This document shows positions 12,641 to 25,800 of a stretch of 64,000 nucleotides of DNA, one piece after another. Numbering within the stretch: the first letter of the stretch is position 1; each line of letters starts with the position of its first letter. This stretch comes from Rhyzopertha dominica (lineage: Eukaryota; Arthropoda; Insecta; Coleoptera; Bostrichidae): positions 10,929,501 to 10,993,500 of the forward strand of contig QCXZ01000042.1 of the NCBI GenBank assembly GCA_025024175.1, written 5' to 3'. The translations under genes were made by a program, and so were the position numbers. The notes under the pieces are model-generated. The model did no database searches and was not told the origin of the DNA. It saw only the letters and a list, made by a program, of their open reading frames with translations.

Positions 12641-13084
12641 AATCTTACATTTGGGTTCAGTTTCAGCGTTCCATGAGAAGTTTGTGGTGGTAAAGAAAGA
12701 TATTACGTGGCGATGTTGAATGAAAGGAACAAGCAATGACAACATACAAAATTTTTGGAGAGTTGTTCAACTAAAGTCTTTTCTTTGTTTGCTGGGCCGC
12801 CAGCTCAGTCGGGAAGGCGGGATACAAAAAATAGTCCAGACGTCAGAGGTTTTTTAATGGAAAAAATTCTAAGCAAGCTTTATTATGACATACTTAACAG
12901 TAATCTAAAAAATAATCCTCCAACTCCAACAGGAACCCATTGTTTGAACATTTAAAAGGTGAAATTTTAGCGTTTTTAAAAGATAACTTGCAAAATACGG
13001 GTCTGACAATAAAAATAGTTACTACCAAATCCATTTGTTATTAAATATTCTACCAAAAATATTTTTACACATTTACATACAGCT

Positions 13085-13324
13085 ATGTCAGAATTTTTTC
13101 GAATGGGAAAAATTGAATTTGTCAATATAATGGAACAGTATGATGAATTTAAAGTTCTCCTGCAACCTTTTCTTTTTTCAAATTCTCATCCGGATCATTT
13201 AGATTTTTCGGCACAAAAATTTGTTGTTGCATTATATGGAGGAAAAGAAAACTGCTCTTTAGATGAGTTAAGATACCATTGTTTCGGGAAAACTAAGATT
13301 GTTGACAATGAACTTGTATTTTGA
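13085..13324 (+). pseudogene. Unrecognised open frame, possibly a mobile-element remnant
   Basis: A 79-codon frame, with QYDEFKVLLQPFLFSNSHPDHLDFSAQKFV and ALYGGKENCSLDELRYHCF as its more protein-like parts. Upstream, 12755-12955 holds another short frame in keeping with a decayed longer ORF. There is no splice context linking it to Rab5 or to the coiled-coil gene. The LYG...SLxxLRYxxF pattern reminds me of open frames in repeated insect elements, but I cannot name a family. Confidence 0.3.
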
Positions 13325-13800
13325 CTGTGTGAGTGGAAATAACACAATATAAAATATAAGGTTTTGAGTTTAGGACTCAGTACATGGATTTTTTCGTTAT
13401 ATTATATAATTATAGTAGATAAACACAATACAGGCAGTGATTTTAATTCAAAACTTTAAACCACTAGTACTCAATGAAGTCATTTAACAAATACGGAGAA
13501 CTAATGAAATGAACCCAATTTCCGTTTTCTCCTGGCAATGCGGTCTAATTTTAACATAAGGCCATTTACATTCTCGGGGGAGGCAATTATTTACTTTTTT
13601 TACCGTATCCGTAGTTTGCGCTCCTCAGTTTATTTCTGGAACACAAAATCNAGTCGAAAGNCCGTGGTGGGGGTAGGTACTGGCGTAGAAGGCCGCGAAA
13701 AAATGTAAAAATAATGCCAAAGGCAANCTCTACCCCGGTTTAGTCCGAAATTATACAAATTTTACGTTGATTTTTTTGTTGTTTACACCGAATTTCGAAG
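13325..13800 (+). promoter_or_regulatory. Upstream region of the coiled-coil gene
   Basis: AT-rich sequence with three N bases and no ORF. An in-frame TGA at 13768-13770 precedes the ATG at 13801, supporting that start codon. I see no obvious TATA box. Confidence 0.3.
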
Positions 13801-16800
13801 ATGCACAGAAGCGACAGCAGTCCACGTGGGATCAACAACACCCAGGCGGTGGAAAAGGTGCAAAGGGAGGTGTGTACTGTGCCAGTTGGTGATCGAATAT
13901 GCGGCGAAACGCAGACCTTGCAAATAACGAAGGAATTTCGCCAACTGTACGAGGACAAACTGAAACAAATAGACACCATGGCAGGCGGAGACTGCACCCA
14001 GGTCAGCCTAATTTGATTTTTGTTTGTGTGGGTGTGGTTGTTGTTTTGACACGAAGGCGCGCACGTGGAGTAGACAGCGCGGGAAATTTGAATCGCTGTC
14101 AAAACCGCGAATCAGAAAATACAGAATGGTAACACAAAATCGATGAAATCGATTATTTATTTGAAAAAATAACATGTAAATTTTGCTTGAGCTGTTCTTT
14201 TAGAGCACATTAAAAGTTAGAACCAAGATGTCACTACTTAACAATTTTCTTTTGGCATTTTTCATTATTTCTATTGTAATTTTCAGTCACTTTTTATGTG
14301 TGCTTCTTTCCTTTCTTGAGTGTAATCATCATTCTATAAATGTATATGCTTTGTGATACATGGATTTCCAGAGTAATCTGACTCCTTTGATTGCATATGA
14401 TTGATATAGAAACTTGTCTTATTATGTTTATTTATACTTTTTATGTATAATAAGCTTTATGCTTATTATTTTATATTTAAGTAGTGCTCCTACTATATGC
14501 AACCATTCTTTTACTTGTAACTTATTCTTAGTTTTTATGCTTACTTCCACTCTCCGTGGCTAAAAGCTACCATTTTAAAATATCTCTAATGTGGAACACT
14601 TTTATTTTTGTGTAATAAAATGTAATAAAGTCTCTTGTAGATTGTAATTTGAAAAGAAAAGAAGAAAACTATATAACATTTTTAGTATGTATCGCCAAAG
14701 ATTGTCTTTTGTATCACTTTAAAATATACTCAACTATAAACATTTTTCTGCAGAAAGAATTTTTTTTAGTAACAAAATGAAACTGAAAATTAAATTAATA
14801 AAAATTATCACTGAGTATTTTCTCATAAAACTGGTTGCATGAATAATTTACATTACAACGCATTATTAACATAGCTTTCAAAACTTTTAGGGAGGTTTTT
14901 TTCTGTCGACCTCAATTAGCTAAAAATGAAATAATGAAAAAACAGACAGTAAATAAATGAATACAAACTGTTTTAAAATCGAAACTTCAAACAAATTATT
15001 TTGTCAGGCGTCATTGTGAGGAAAATGTTCACTTAAAACTGTAAAATTTTTGGACCTCGTTCCAATCTAGAATTATTTTTGGATCTAGCCATGTAAAACC
15101 TTAAATAAATCTAATCAATACAGGGCGGATTCCAAATATGAACACAACCAACTTACTCTCAACAGTTTCAAGCTGTGTTGTCCACCGTTCTCAAAAAGAT
15201 AAACAAATGAATAGAACGTTTTTGCCTGTAATGTGAATCTACACCAACTGTAGTTGGCCTATAACCAATATTTTGTGATTATAAGTATTAACATTTGGCT
15301 TTAGGCAAAAATAACACTTCTACAAGACTGGGTTCGAGATTTAACAGAGCAGAATGACATGCTGGTACATGCCGTTGAGGAACTAGAATTAGAAGCAACC
15401 GAAAGAGTACAAATTCTCGAAGATAAGCTAAGAAGAAGTGCCACTGCCGCTTTAGAGGTACGTAACCCAGTAATCCCAAATATGATTTCATCCGATGCTG
15501 TAACACTCGATGTTATTTTTGTTTGTGGTGTTGTTTTTTCGTGCCCTGTGTGAAGATTCCTTCCAAAAAAATGTCTTTTTGCCGATTCCCTCCCCAGCCC
15601 CTTCTTAACCCGATCTCTAAGTATGTCGAGGCAATTGTTTTGTTGTTTGTGCTGAACGCAATTTTCCGCAGGTCATGAAAAAGTACAACGAGGTGGATCT
15701 GGCGTTTAATATCGATGCCTCGTTACAGAGGGTCGTCCACTTGCAGGACGACCTGCAGAACATGAAGGAGTTCATTCGTAGGGCCAGGGATGAAGGCGTC
15801 TGGAACGCCGACGGGCTGCACTTTCACGAGGTGCTGTACACTGATCTTTTTGGATCGGAACCAAGGTTGGTTCAAGAAATGTTGTTAAAAATCTAGTTCT
15901 TTGTTTATTTTCATAAACCTCGATCAACACTGAACTTATCTAGATTAATTGGCTGCACATTTTAAAATTATTTTCAAATATGGCTGACATCATGTTATAC
16001 CAGGAATGCATACCAACTTTGTTACTTTAACTGAAACACCCTATATATTTTTGCTTTTTAGATTCCTTATTGAATTCTAATGTCTAACTTTATTAATTAT
16101 ACCTGTAGTCCATTTAACACGTAATGTGTTATTTTGAAAAGAAAAAATAAAATAACATTTAATTATCTTTCAGATGCTTTTGCAACAATGGTCCAGCAGA
16201 AGAAGATACATTTAAGACGTTCTGTAACTCGGCATCAATAACGTCAAATACGACAGGGGTGAGGTTAACATTAGAAATCATCGATAGCTCTGTAACAAGC
16301 TGAAGTGCAAGTTGTTACGAAACCCAAGAGAAATGATACTCTAGTCCTTGCTATCCTAGCCAACCCTGATTAATACTAATAAATCTGTCCTAACCAGTCC
16401 TGTTCTTTCCTGTAAAATTAAAAATGTGTGAAATATAATATATTTGTATTGTCATTTGTGTAGCACGTTTTCTTTTTGAGGCTTTAGCTTCATTTTCTTA
16501 CTTTTAACCCCTGCCTGTTTCTTTTCAATAAATATGTGAAAAATGAGTTGTAATTTGGATATTAATACTGTAATTTTTTTACAGCTTGAAGAACAACTAA
16601 AAGAGAAGGATAGGTAAGCTTTTTTTATTTAACTGGGAATATTATTTATAAATAAGAATCTTATTCACCAATTGCAATTTTCTTTTTGCGGCATTAAAAA
16701 AATTCTCAAAGTGGACTTATAATTAATTTTCTTCTTTAAAAATTTAATTCATAGTTTTATTTACTTTTTTATTATATCGTAGAAGAAGAATAAATGAAAA

Positions 16801-19800
16801 TAAAAAAGAACTTTTACAACTACACAAACAGATGATACATACAGTTTATTGAAAGAGAATAAAGCTTTTTTTAACATAAGGGTGTTTTATTAAAATTTTG
16901 CATATGCAAAGGTGATGGTAATTCAGAAATTGCAAAAAATTTTGAGTTATCCACTTACTTATTTCTATTCACCGAGTAACTGATTTGTATCTTCAGGGAA
17001 CTAAATGATCTCCATGCAAAGATGGACCGGCTCAGTCCTTACGGAGATATAGACAGCATACTTGCACAATTAGATCAACTCACTATTGTTAAAAAGGTAT
17101 GTAGTATCAGCTTCTACTTTTACTAACATCACTTTGCATTAATGTCAAATTATATGCTTATACGAAAAAATATCAATCATGTATCCTACACACAAACTTT
17201 ATTGTTACTTTATACTTTCGTAGTATAATTTCATGCTAGTTTTGCTTCGGTGTTTATTGCAATTCCATACCGATATTTCATTCATATTTAGATTAAAGAG
17301 CTTTGAACATAATATGGTGACGCTTTTACCCCCTTGCTTGCTTTAATCTGGATTTGAATGAATTTTAGTCTATGGTAGACATGCGTCAAGCCCTAACAGC
17401 CGAAGTGGCCGAAAAACACGACACAGTTTTATCTTTGAGACGTGATGTGCAGTTACTAGAAGAGCAGTGCAGACAGGTTGAGAAGCAAACTCTGTTCAAA
17501 GATGACATCATCAAAGAGCTCAGGAAAGAGATAAAACAACTGAAACAGGTATGTAGGTGAATTTTTTTTGTAAATTAGCATGATGTGAATGAGCAAAGAA
17601 AGCAAAGTGCACATGATAATAATAGTGTCTTTATTTTAGAAATGAAAATATACATAATTTAAACAATTCCAACACAGTTATGATGACACAAAAAAAAAAG
17701 TGACAAATAGATTAACATCGATAAAGTAAATCTTTCAATTTTTGACCAAAAACGATAGTACCAGTTTGTTTCAGTTCTTTTGGCATATTGCTATAAATTT
17801 TAGAGTTTTCCAAAAACTAATTTTAACATTCTGTACAATATAATAAATCTGATCCCATATTGTTACTTCTAATACTCTCAAGAACTGTATGTAGCTCATC
17901 AGCAGTTACAAGGTGGAAATAAAATTTAATATCATTGACAAATAAACTATTTTTATGCATTTATTGTATATGATTTCCACATTATTTAGTTCATTGTGGT
18001 CTATAATGTTGGCAGAGCTGTTATTATTATTATAATTGCTGACAATAAATATATGTCATCGCCAAAATTACTTTTAAATTTGCTGTTAAAATTCTTTTGT
18101 GTTCTTCAAAATCAACTTCGTCTTTAATTTTCTTATATTTTCCATGAGGATAAATTGAAGTCTCCTACTTAGTGAAGAAAACAAAAGAATTTGGCGTAAA
18201 CAGCCGTTTTATAGGTGTATAATAGGTGTACATCAATGAAAGATGAAGAGGAGATATTAGTTACTCTGGTTGAATTAATTATTAATTGAAGTAAATCATA
18301 TTTGATTTTCTATTTAAATCAATTTTAATGTCTCCACCAAAATCAAAATTTGATAATCAAGGAATTTAACATATCTTCTAGGAAGCTTAAACAGGGGTCA
18401 ATATTATAATTTGGAGGCCTATAGAAAGTGACAAAACATATTCTTAGTTCACCCAATTTTATAGCGATTCAGAGAGATTCCAAACCACTGCTATATTTTG
18501 AATATCTTAATCTATATACAACCTTAAAACTAATATTATCTTTTAAGTAAAAAGCCACTCTGCTTCATTTATGATTTCGAACATTTGTACAAACATTATA
18601 ACCCGAAATGCTAATTGTATTGTCAAGTATAACACGTTTCGAATAATCCTAATATTTACAAATTCTCAGCTGAAACAAACTTACTATCATATCAAAATTA
18701 TTTAGAAGATGCAGTTCATTAATAGTTAACTAATTGTTAATATAATGATATTTTTCCTATATGGAATTTAATTGTTGCTCTTTTTAATAGCTAAGCTCGT
18801 ACACATCGTCAATGTTTTCAGTGACCTGAATCCCTACTCATCAACCTCTTTATCATAGCCTGAAGTGTCCCAATCCCCACCTAAACCAGACGCTGTTGAT
18901 ACTTCAAGTCTACCATATAAAGACAATTACGATGAATTCTTCTACTTAGAAGAATCAAACCAAAAACCTGTCATTGTTAAATGTATCAGGGAAAAACCAT
19001 CACCAAAAAGCAATTCTACAGTAATTTATATAAGAGAGCAAAGCCTTTCTCCAACACCTCAAGAACCGAGTAAACTCAATGTAACCAGTAAACCTGGTAA
19101 AACAAGTTTGTCCACCAGCAAGAAAGTAGACGAAAAACATAAGGTGAAGGAGCCGAGTGTGGAAGTTTTGAAAAAGCCTCCAAAGCGCAAAGGGCACAGC
19201 GAAAAAGCCTCTCGCAGGGAAGAAAACTGTGGAGACTTTGTTCCACAAAAGCTGACACCTACGAAGTGCAACTTGCGTAGCAATTATACACTGAGAAGGA
19301 GTGACTTGATTGATAGATTGAAAGCTTCGGTTATTGCAAACTATTGTTATATCCCCCCAGTTGAAGAAATATACAGTAAATTATGTTCTAATCATGGCAA
19401 TGGTGGCTCCAGCACTTCCGAAGAAAAGTGATTCGAAGTTATGTACTTCATTTTATATGTACCTGTTTATTGTTTAATTTTTTGCTTTTATATGGTTTAA
19501 TAAATTTTTATTATGAAATCTTGAATGCTTGTTCAACATTTAATTTCGTATTTTACAACTTTTTAATTAAAATTTTAGATCAATAGTAATCACAATTCTA
19601 AGTGCTCCACATTTTCATTCAGATTCTACAGTATTTTATAACTGAGTTATACTGTATTTGGTTTTTGTTCACAGTTCTATTTATAACAATATAAGTACAA
19701 TGATTTTTCCAAATAAGTAATATGTGTATCGTATCTTTCTAATTATATAACGCTAATAAAAATGTAATAATACATGAATTACTTCAACACAACACAATTT

Positions 19801-22800
19801 TTGTTGATAGAAATGTGAAATTGACACAGGTTATTGGTCAAATTTTTGTAGACAATAGATTTACTGTACTTGTAAAACTATGCATCTCGGCACAGTCGTC
19901 ATAAAATAAAGACAATGATCTTTGATCTTAAAAAGTAAGTTGAATCTGGCTACAACTTGGACTCCTATATAATATAATGTTTTTAGTGTACGACGAGTGC
20001 AGCTGGAAATAAAAGATGTAACACAAGTTGTAATAAAGGAATACAGTACGATATTCAAGCAGATAGTTTCAAGTCTGCTAAAAAAATGTGCAGTGCAGGA
20101 CAAAACACGGAGAATTCATTACAAATGAAGTCACATTCAAACAAAAGCAAAGGCAGTGAATTGATGAACCCTTCAGCGGTTAATGAACGTTTACTTCAAA
20201 TGCAAGCGCAAGCGGAGAAAGAACAAGACCTGCTGATGTTGTTAGGAGCTGAATTGTTGAAAATAGTAAAAGATGCTAATAACAAGGACAAACTTCTTGA
20301 AGAACAGTTAGACACAATTTTGAAGCTAGCCAAAGAACTTTACACTACAAAACAGGCTCTTGCTTCCTTGAAAAAAGATGACGTAACAGAAAAGACAAAA
20401 AGCTCTTTTTTCTGCACTCAACGGTTTTAACTGCAGGAAGAAGAACGCTGCAAGACAGTCAAGAATGCTAGAACAACAGAAAAAAGCAATAACAACCAAC
20501 ATAAAACTAGGTCAAAAGGAGTTGATATTACAATTAAAATATAGTCTTCAATAAATTCGTTATTAATAAAAGAAAAAGTCGTTTAATTTATTTGGTAAAG
20601 TAGCTGCATCTTCTCTTGCAAACTACAACAAAATATTTTGTTTCTAGCAAATGATTGATACTGAGCGTCTTTATAAGGAACTCAAAGAAATTGTAAGTAA
20701 ACTAGTAAATCTTGCAAGCTTTAAAAGAATCCAAAACTATCAAATATTTAAGGTGGAAGTGTTAGAAGAAGAAAACAAGGAAGTGCAAAGAAATAATTTG
20801 AAAATGAAGTCAGATTTTAGCCAGCTAGAAGAAGAAAGGGAGTTATATGTGAGATTTCCGAAATTTTCCCATCCTTTCCTGTCCTGCCACAAAAGCAAGA
20901 AGTACAGAAATAATAATCAATTGATTTTTATGGGCTTCTTGCTTAATGTGTGGAGTTATTAATATTGTTTGTTTCTATTTTATGTAGAAACAAGAGAGGG
21001 ATGAATATGAACGTAAGCACAGGGACAGTTTGAAGGCTATGGAATGCTTATCGCTGGACATGGACAGAGAAAAAGAAGAATACGAGAGAAAACATAGAGA
21101 AAGCTTAGATACAATAGAATCACTAAAATTGGAGAACGTAAGTACAAACACTTTGGTGCAGTATTTGTTACTTTTCTATCCAATATCTCTGTAACAGGAA
21201 CAACACAAGTCTCTAGTGGAAGCAATCAAGGCTGAAAAGGTAAAAAAAACTTACTTCTTTATGGTTATAAAAAAAGAGTGTTCTAGAACCGCTTCTTTAT
21301 TTCATATATTATGTGACTTTATGACTTTTTTAATTATGTGATTAATTAAGTTCATAGTTGGGTATAGAATGCAAGTTTAAGTAACTGTTTTCTACTTTTT
21401 GAATTTGATTTAGATTTTTAAAATTCACGTGTGCAACAAATGAATAAATACTAAATACATGACATCCTGGAAATGTTTCCATATAGACTCTCCGAGCTCT
21501 GTTTGAATTTCTGCAACATTCGCCATAAATCAGCTGCATATCAGCATATTTTTCTTTAATTATCATCATCATTTTTCATTAATCATTAATACTTCAGCTA
21601 TTGTAGGTAAATTCATAATTTTAGCAACACCGATAACCAAAATATAGGGTACAATTATTTATTTTTTACTCAATAATGGTAAAAGATATAAAATTTTTCC
21701 TCAAAAATATTCAATGTTGTAAAAGTTTTGGGAGAAAAATGACTAGGGATTGTGTACTTTAAGGATGGAATGACTTTTGTTATAATTTTTAAATAAAGCT
21801 TTCTCTGTAAATAATTTCCACAAAATATTACTTGACTTGATTTAGTGATGGTCGAGAAAAAAAATAAAAACCTCCTTCAGTGTCGTGCATTTGCAGGAGT
21901 GGAATTCACCACAGAAAGCTTGTACATAATTAATACTTTCAATCGAGGAATACACTGTTTCATATTTGGTACATCTTTCACGGACATATATCAATAGTGA
22001 TGTGAATGACTATGTAGACGATTGTTTTAGGCACAGGAGTTGGAATGCTATGAACTGCGATGCAGAGCAAAAGAACAAGAACTGGAAGCTGTGCTTCGTG
22101 ATCTGGACAATGTTAAACAAGAAGTACAAACTTGACACTTGATTCTTGCTCTTATACAATTTGCCTGTTTCAGAATCAAATGCATAACGAGACGATTGAC
22201 TGCCTCAAACAACAACTGGACGGGAAAAGGGCGAACATGTGCATGAATTCCACTATGACAGATGGTTCACTCACAGAACTGCATCTTTCGCATTTGTTTA
22301 AGGATGAGGACTCTGATATTTCTGAAATAGAAGTAAGTACAAATACATATGTCCCCTCTATTTCACGATTATTTTTCGCAATTCCTTTCCAGTTCTGCCA
22401 GCTTTGTCCCGGATCTCTTTCAACAGATGAACAAACGGTGAGTTGGTTTGATTGTAAATCTACCCCCACAAACTTAGTGTTCTCCCAATCTACAGTGTGC
22501 CTTTGAAGAACTCGAACTTCCAAACATGTCTCTTACACTCAGTATAGAATATGGCTTATTTAGTGTCGAGTCTCCAAATGTTCGTATGTTTAAAGTAAAC
22601 TCCAGTTTTGTTGTAGTATTTTGTTTAAGCTTGTTATAGTAGCAATTCCAAGCTTCGACGTGTGGTTTTAGTATTATCTATCAAATCTGTTTGACCTGCT
22701 TTTCAATAGATGGCAATATCAAAACGTTTCTTACACAATCACTAAGTATATTACAGTACCTCAACAGACTGCTATTTTAGGGAAAAATAGTGGCAGACGT

Positions 22801-25800
22801 ACTAACATTGCCAGTTACCTAAGGAAAATTTCAACAATACTGAAACTGGTTTAATCTGCCATTTTGGGGTCTTTGCCTAACCCATTGGGGTACTGTAAAG
22901 TATTTAGTGACTGCAGTTTCTTAAGAGGCTTTTAACTGCATTTTCAAATTTTATCCTCCGACTTTTGCACCAAATTTTTCCAGGCAACGAAAAGCAGAGG
23001 CATTCAGCACATGATGACTCATATGATATATGATTTATCAGATCCGAATCTCGAGAGTTGTGCCGTAAGTTAAAACGCATTGCTTCCAAAATTGCATATT
23101 TAGAACTTCTGCTTTCTCTCAGACTGCTCAAGATCAAAATAAGACAGTTAATGCAAGCACGATGAGTCATGGTTATCACTCTGCAGATCAAGGAATGTCG
23201 GTTAGTTTTTTTTAATGTTGAGATTCCTATTTATTATGTTCATTGTTTGTCAGTACTTTGAAGATAACAGTGGTGAGGTGCAGGAACCATTAGCCAAGAA
23301 GAGATATATCAAGCCATTATCCAACGAAGAAAGCGTAATAATGAATGCAGTTTTTTGACGTTGTGATTCATTAATGAATTTTTTAGCGATATGGTGTGAA
23401 GAGTTATGATGATTCCGGTTATTCACAGTTTAAAGATCATCTCCTAGTAAGTAAATTTTAGAAATCATTTGATTTTGAAGATAATTAATCTGTGAACTTG
23501 AANGAAAAATTCCTTTAACTTCATCTCAGGCTTTTGAAATGAAGTGATTTTGATTCACTTTATAGAAATTTGTATTACATTTTTTAGTTCTTAACGAATC
23601 TTAAGTTTTTTATATCAGTCATGCTAGTGTAATATCCAATNAAAAGTTCTTTTTATATTAANAGGATTCCTGTTATACCGGGTNATTTTTTGAAAACTTC
23701 ACACCTTAAATAANTTTAAATATANCAAAAATTTAAAAATTTGCAAAAACAGGTAAACTTTTGTTTGCAGGAGACAACTTTTGAGATAAGTTTTTAATGC
23801 ATAGCGCTTACTCTCTGAGCAGGGTAGACACCCCTTTCAAAATTTTAAATGGAACTATCCATCTTGTGATACATCATTTGAAAGCTTATTTCACAAAGAG
23901 TCTGGCCATGTAATTAGTTTTACCACGTTTAACTTATTGACGGGGTAATAGATTAATAGTGCCTACGAAACAGGTTGCTTATTAAATTGAATATTTTGGA
24001 CTCTTTGCAACAAAATGTATTTTATTTTAGAGCGGAAATAAAAGTTGTCCTTACGAGAGCTCAAAATTTAAGCAAACAACTTGTAAAAAATATGACACTT
24101 AAAAGAACTCCCAGAATACTGAAAATTTTCTTTTAACATTATTATTAACATTAAAGTATTTATCATGTAATTTTTTAGAAAGCCCATGTCCACGAAAAAG
24201 AAAAATTATTTGCAATATCAAGTAATGTCGAAAGAAAATTTTAAGTATTTTTGGCATTTTGCTTAGGTGTAACAATTATTTTTTAACAAGTTTTTTTAGG
24301 CTTAAGTAAGGACAATTTTTATTGTATCTGCAAGACAATAAATTTTGTTAAAAAAAGTCCAAAATATTCCATTTTATAAGCCACTTGCTACAATGCACTT
24401 TTTGACCCACTACCCCGTCAATGGGTAAAAAATAGTAAAACTAATTACATGGCAAGACTCCTTGTGTAATAAGCTTTTAAATGATGTATCGTAAGATGGG
24501 TAGTTTCATTTAAAATTTTTGAAGGGGTATCTACCCCGCTAAGAGAGTAAGCGCTATCCATTAAAAACTTATCTCAAAAGTTGTCCCCCTGCAAACAAAA
24601 GTTTACCTGTTTTTATTTTAAATTGTTCCTCTATTTAAAGTTATTTAAGGTGTAAAGTTTTCAAAAAATCACCCTGTATACTATTTTGATGAAATTTCCA
24701 TATTATTTTGAGGTTTTTATCAAATATTTATTTTGTGGAATTAATTATTGTCAAACTGTCACAAATAAAATATTTGATAAAGAATAAGATCGAAGCGTCA
24801 TCAAAATAGTGTTTAATTGGAACCAGAACCTACAAACGAAGAACTAGAATAAATTAAACAAGGTTTCTACAAAATGCAATGATCTGTAATAAATAATCTG
24901 TGTCAAGGTTAAACAATAATGCAGTGGTCGCTATAGTTTCAAATCTAACGAATGACAGCTTTGAAGTTTTGTACAAAATTACTGACAATAATGCTATTGG
25001 CATATTTTAGAATTTAAATGAAATTTTTCACCTGGCAGAAATGTTATGCCTACAAGAATTAAACAGTCCATTAATTTGTTGTCGTAATCAAAATGTCAAA
25101 ATCAGATGTTGTAAGCAAATGGCTGATGAAACCGGGAACGGACTCAACACGTTTTAATTTCTAGAGTCCCGCACGAAAATCAAAAGCTTGTGGTTGTCAT
25201 ACCGTGTATGTTAATGTGCCTCCCGATGTACCAAATGGATACATTTACCCTGAGAAACAAAAGTCACAAATACCAGGTTCAGATTATGTGAAAAATCGCT
25301 CGATTGTGAGGGAATTATCAGTCAAATTTCACTATTTTAATGTATGAAATATTTTAAGCAAGTTAACCTTGGAAAAGGAGATGTTGAGAAATCGAGACAT
25401 AACAAACGGGTCCAAACTGTGGGTTATGTATTCAGCGATTTACCAAACGTATGTTCATTCTTTTACATAAAAAGGAGCAATAATTTATGAAGTAAATATA
25501 AAAATGTTAATGTAGACTTACACCCAGGCTAGATAAATCTTCTCTTTTAATGAAAAAAAAAAAGAATATTTTGTTAGTGATGTTATCAATAGGTATTTAA
25601 AATATGCTTTGCAGAACCAGTCGTCACCACATGGCAGAGCATCAAGTTCATCTAGATATTCATCTCAATCTTCCACCAAGGATAGAACATTGAATGGTAA
25701 AAGTAAGGTAGGGAAAAGGGTACACTATATCAACAAACATTCTACATAATCTTATTGTAGAGAGTTATCATTGATAATACCAAAAGTCCCGAAGATATCG

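Noticed and set aside
19000..19283. Three minus-strand frames opposite the alternative last exon
   Set aside because: Shadows of the 18859-19431 exon; composition (F, L, S, C) reflects the antisense of K- and S-rich coding.
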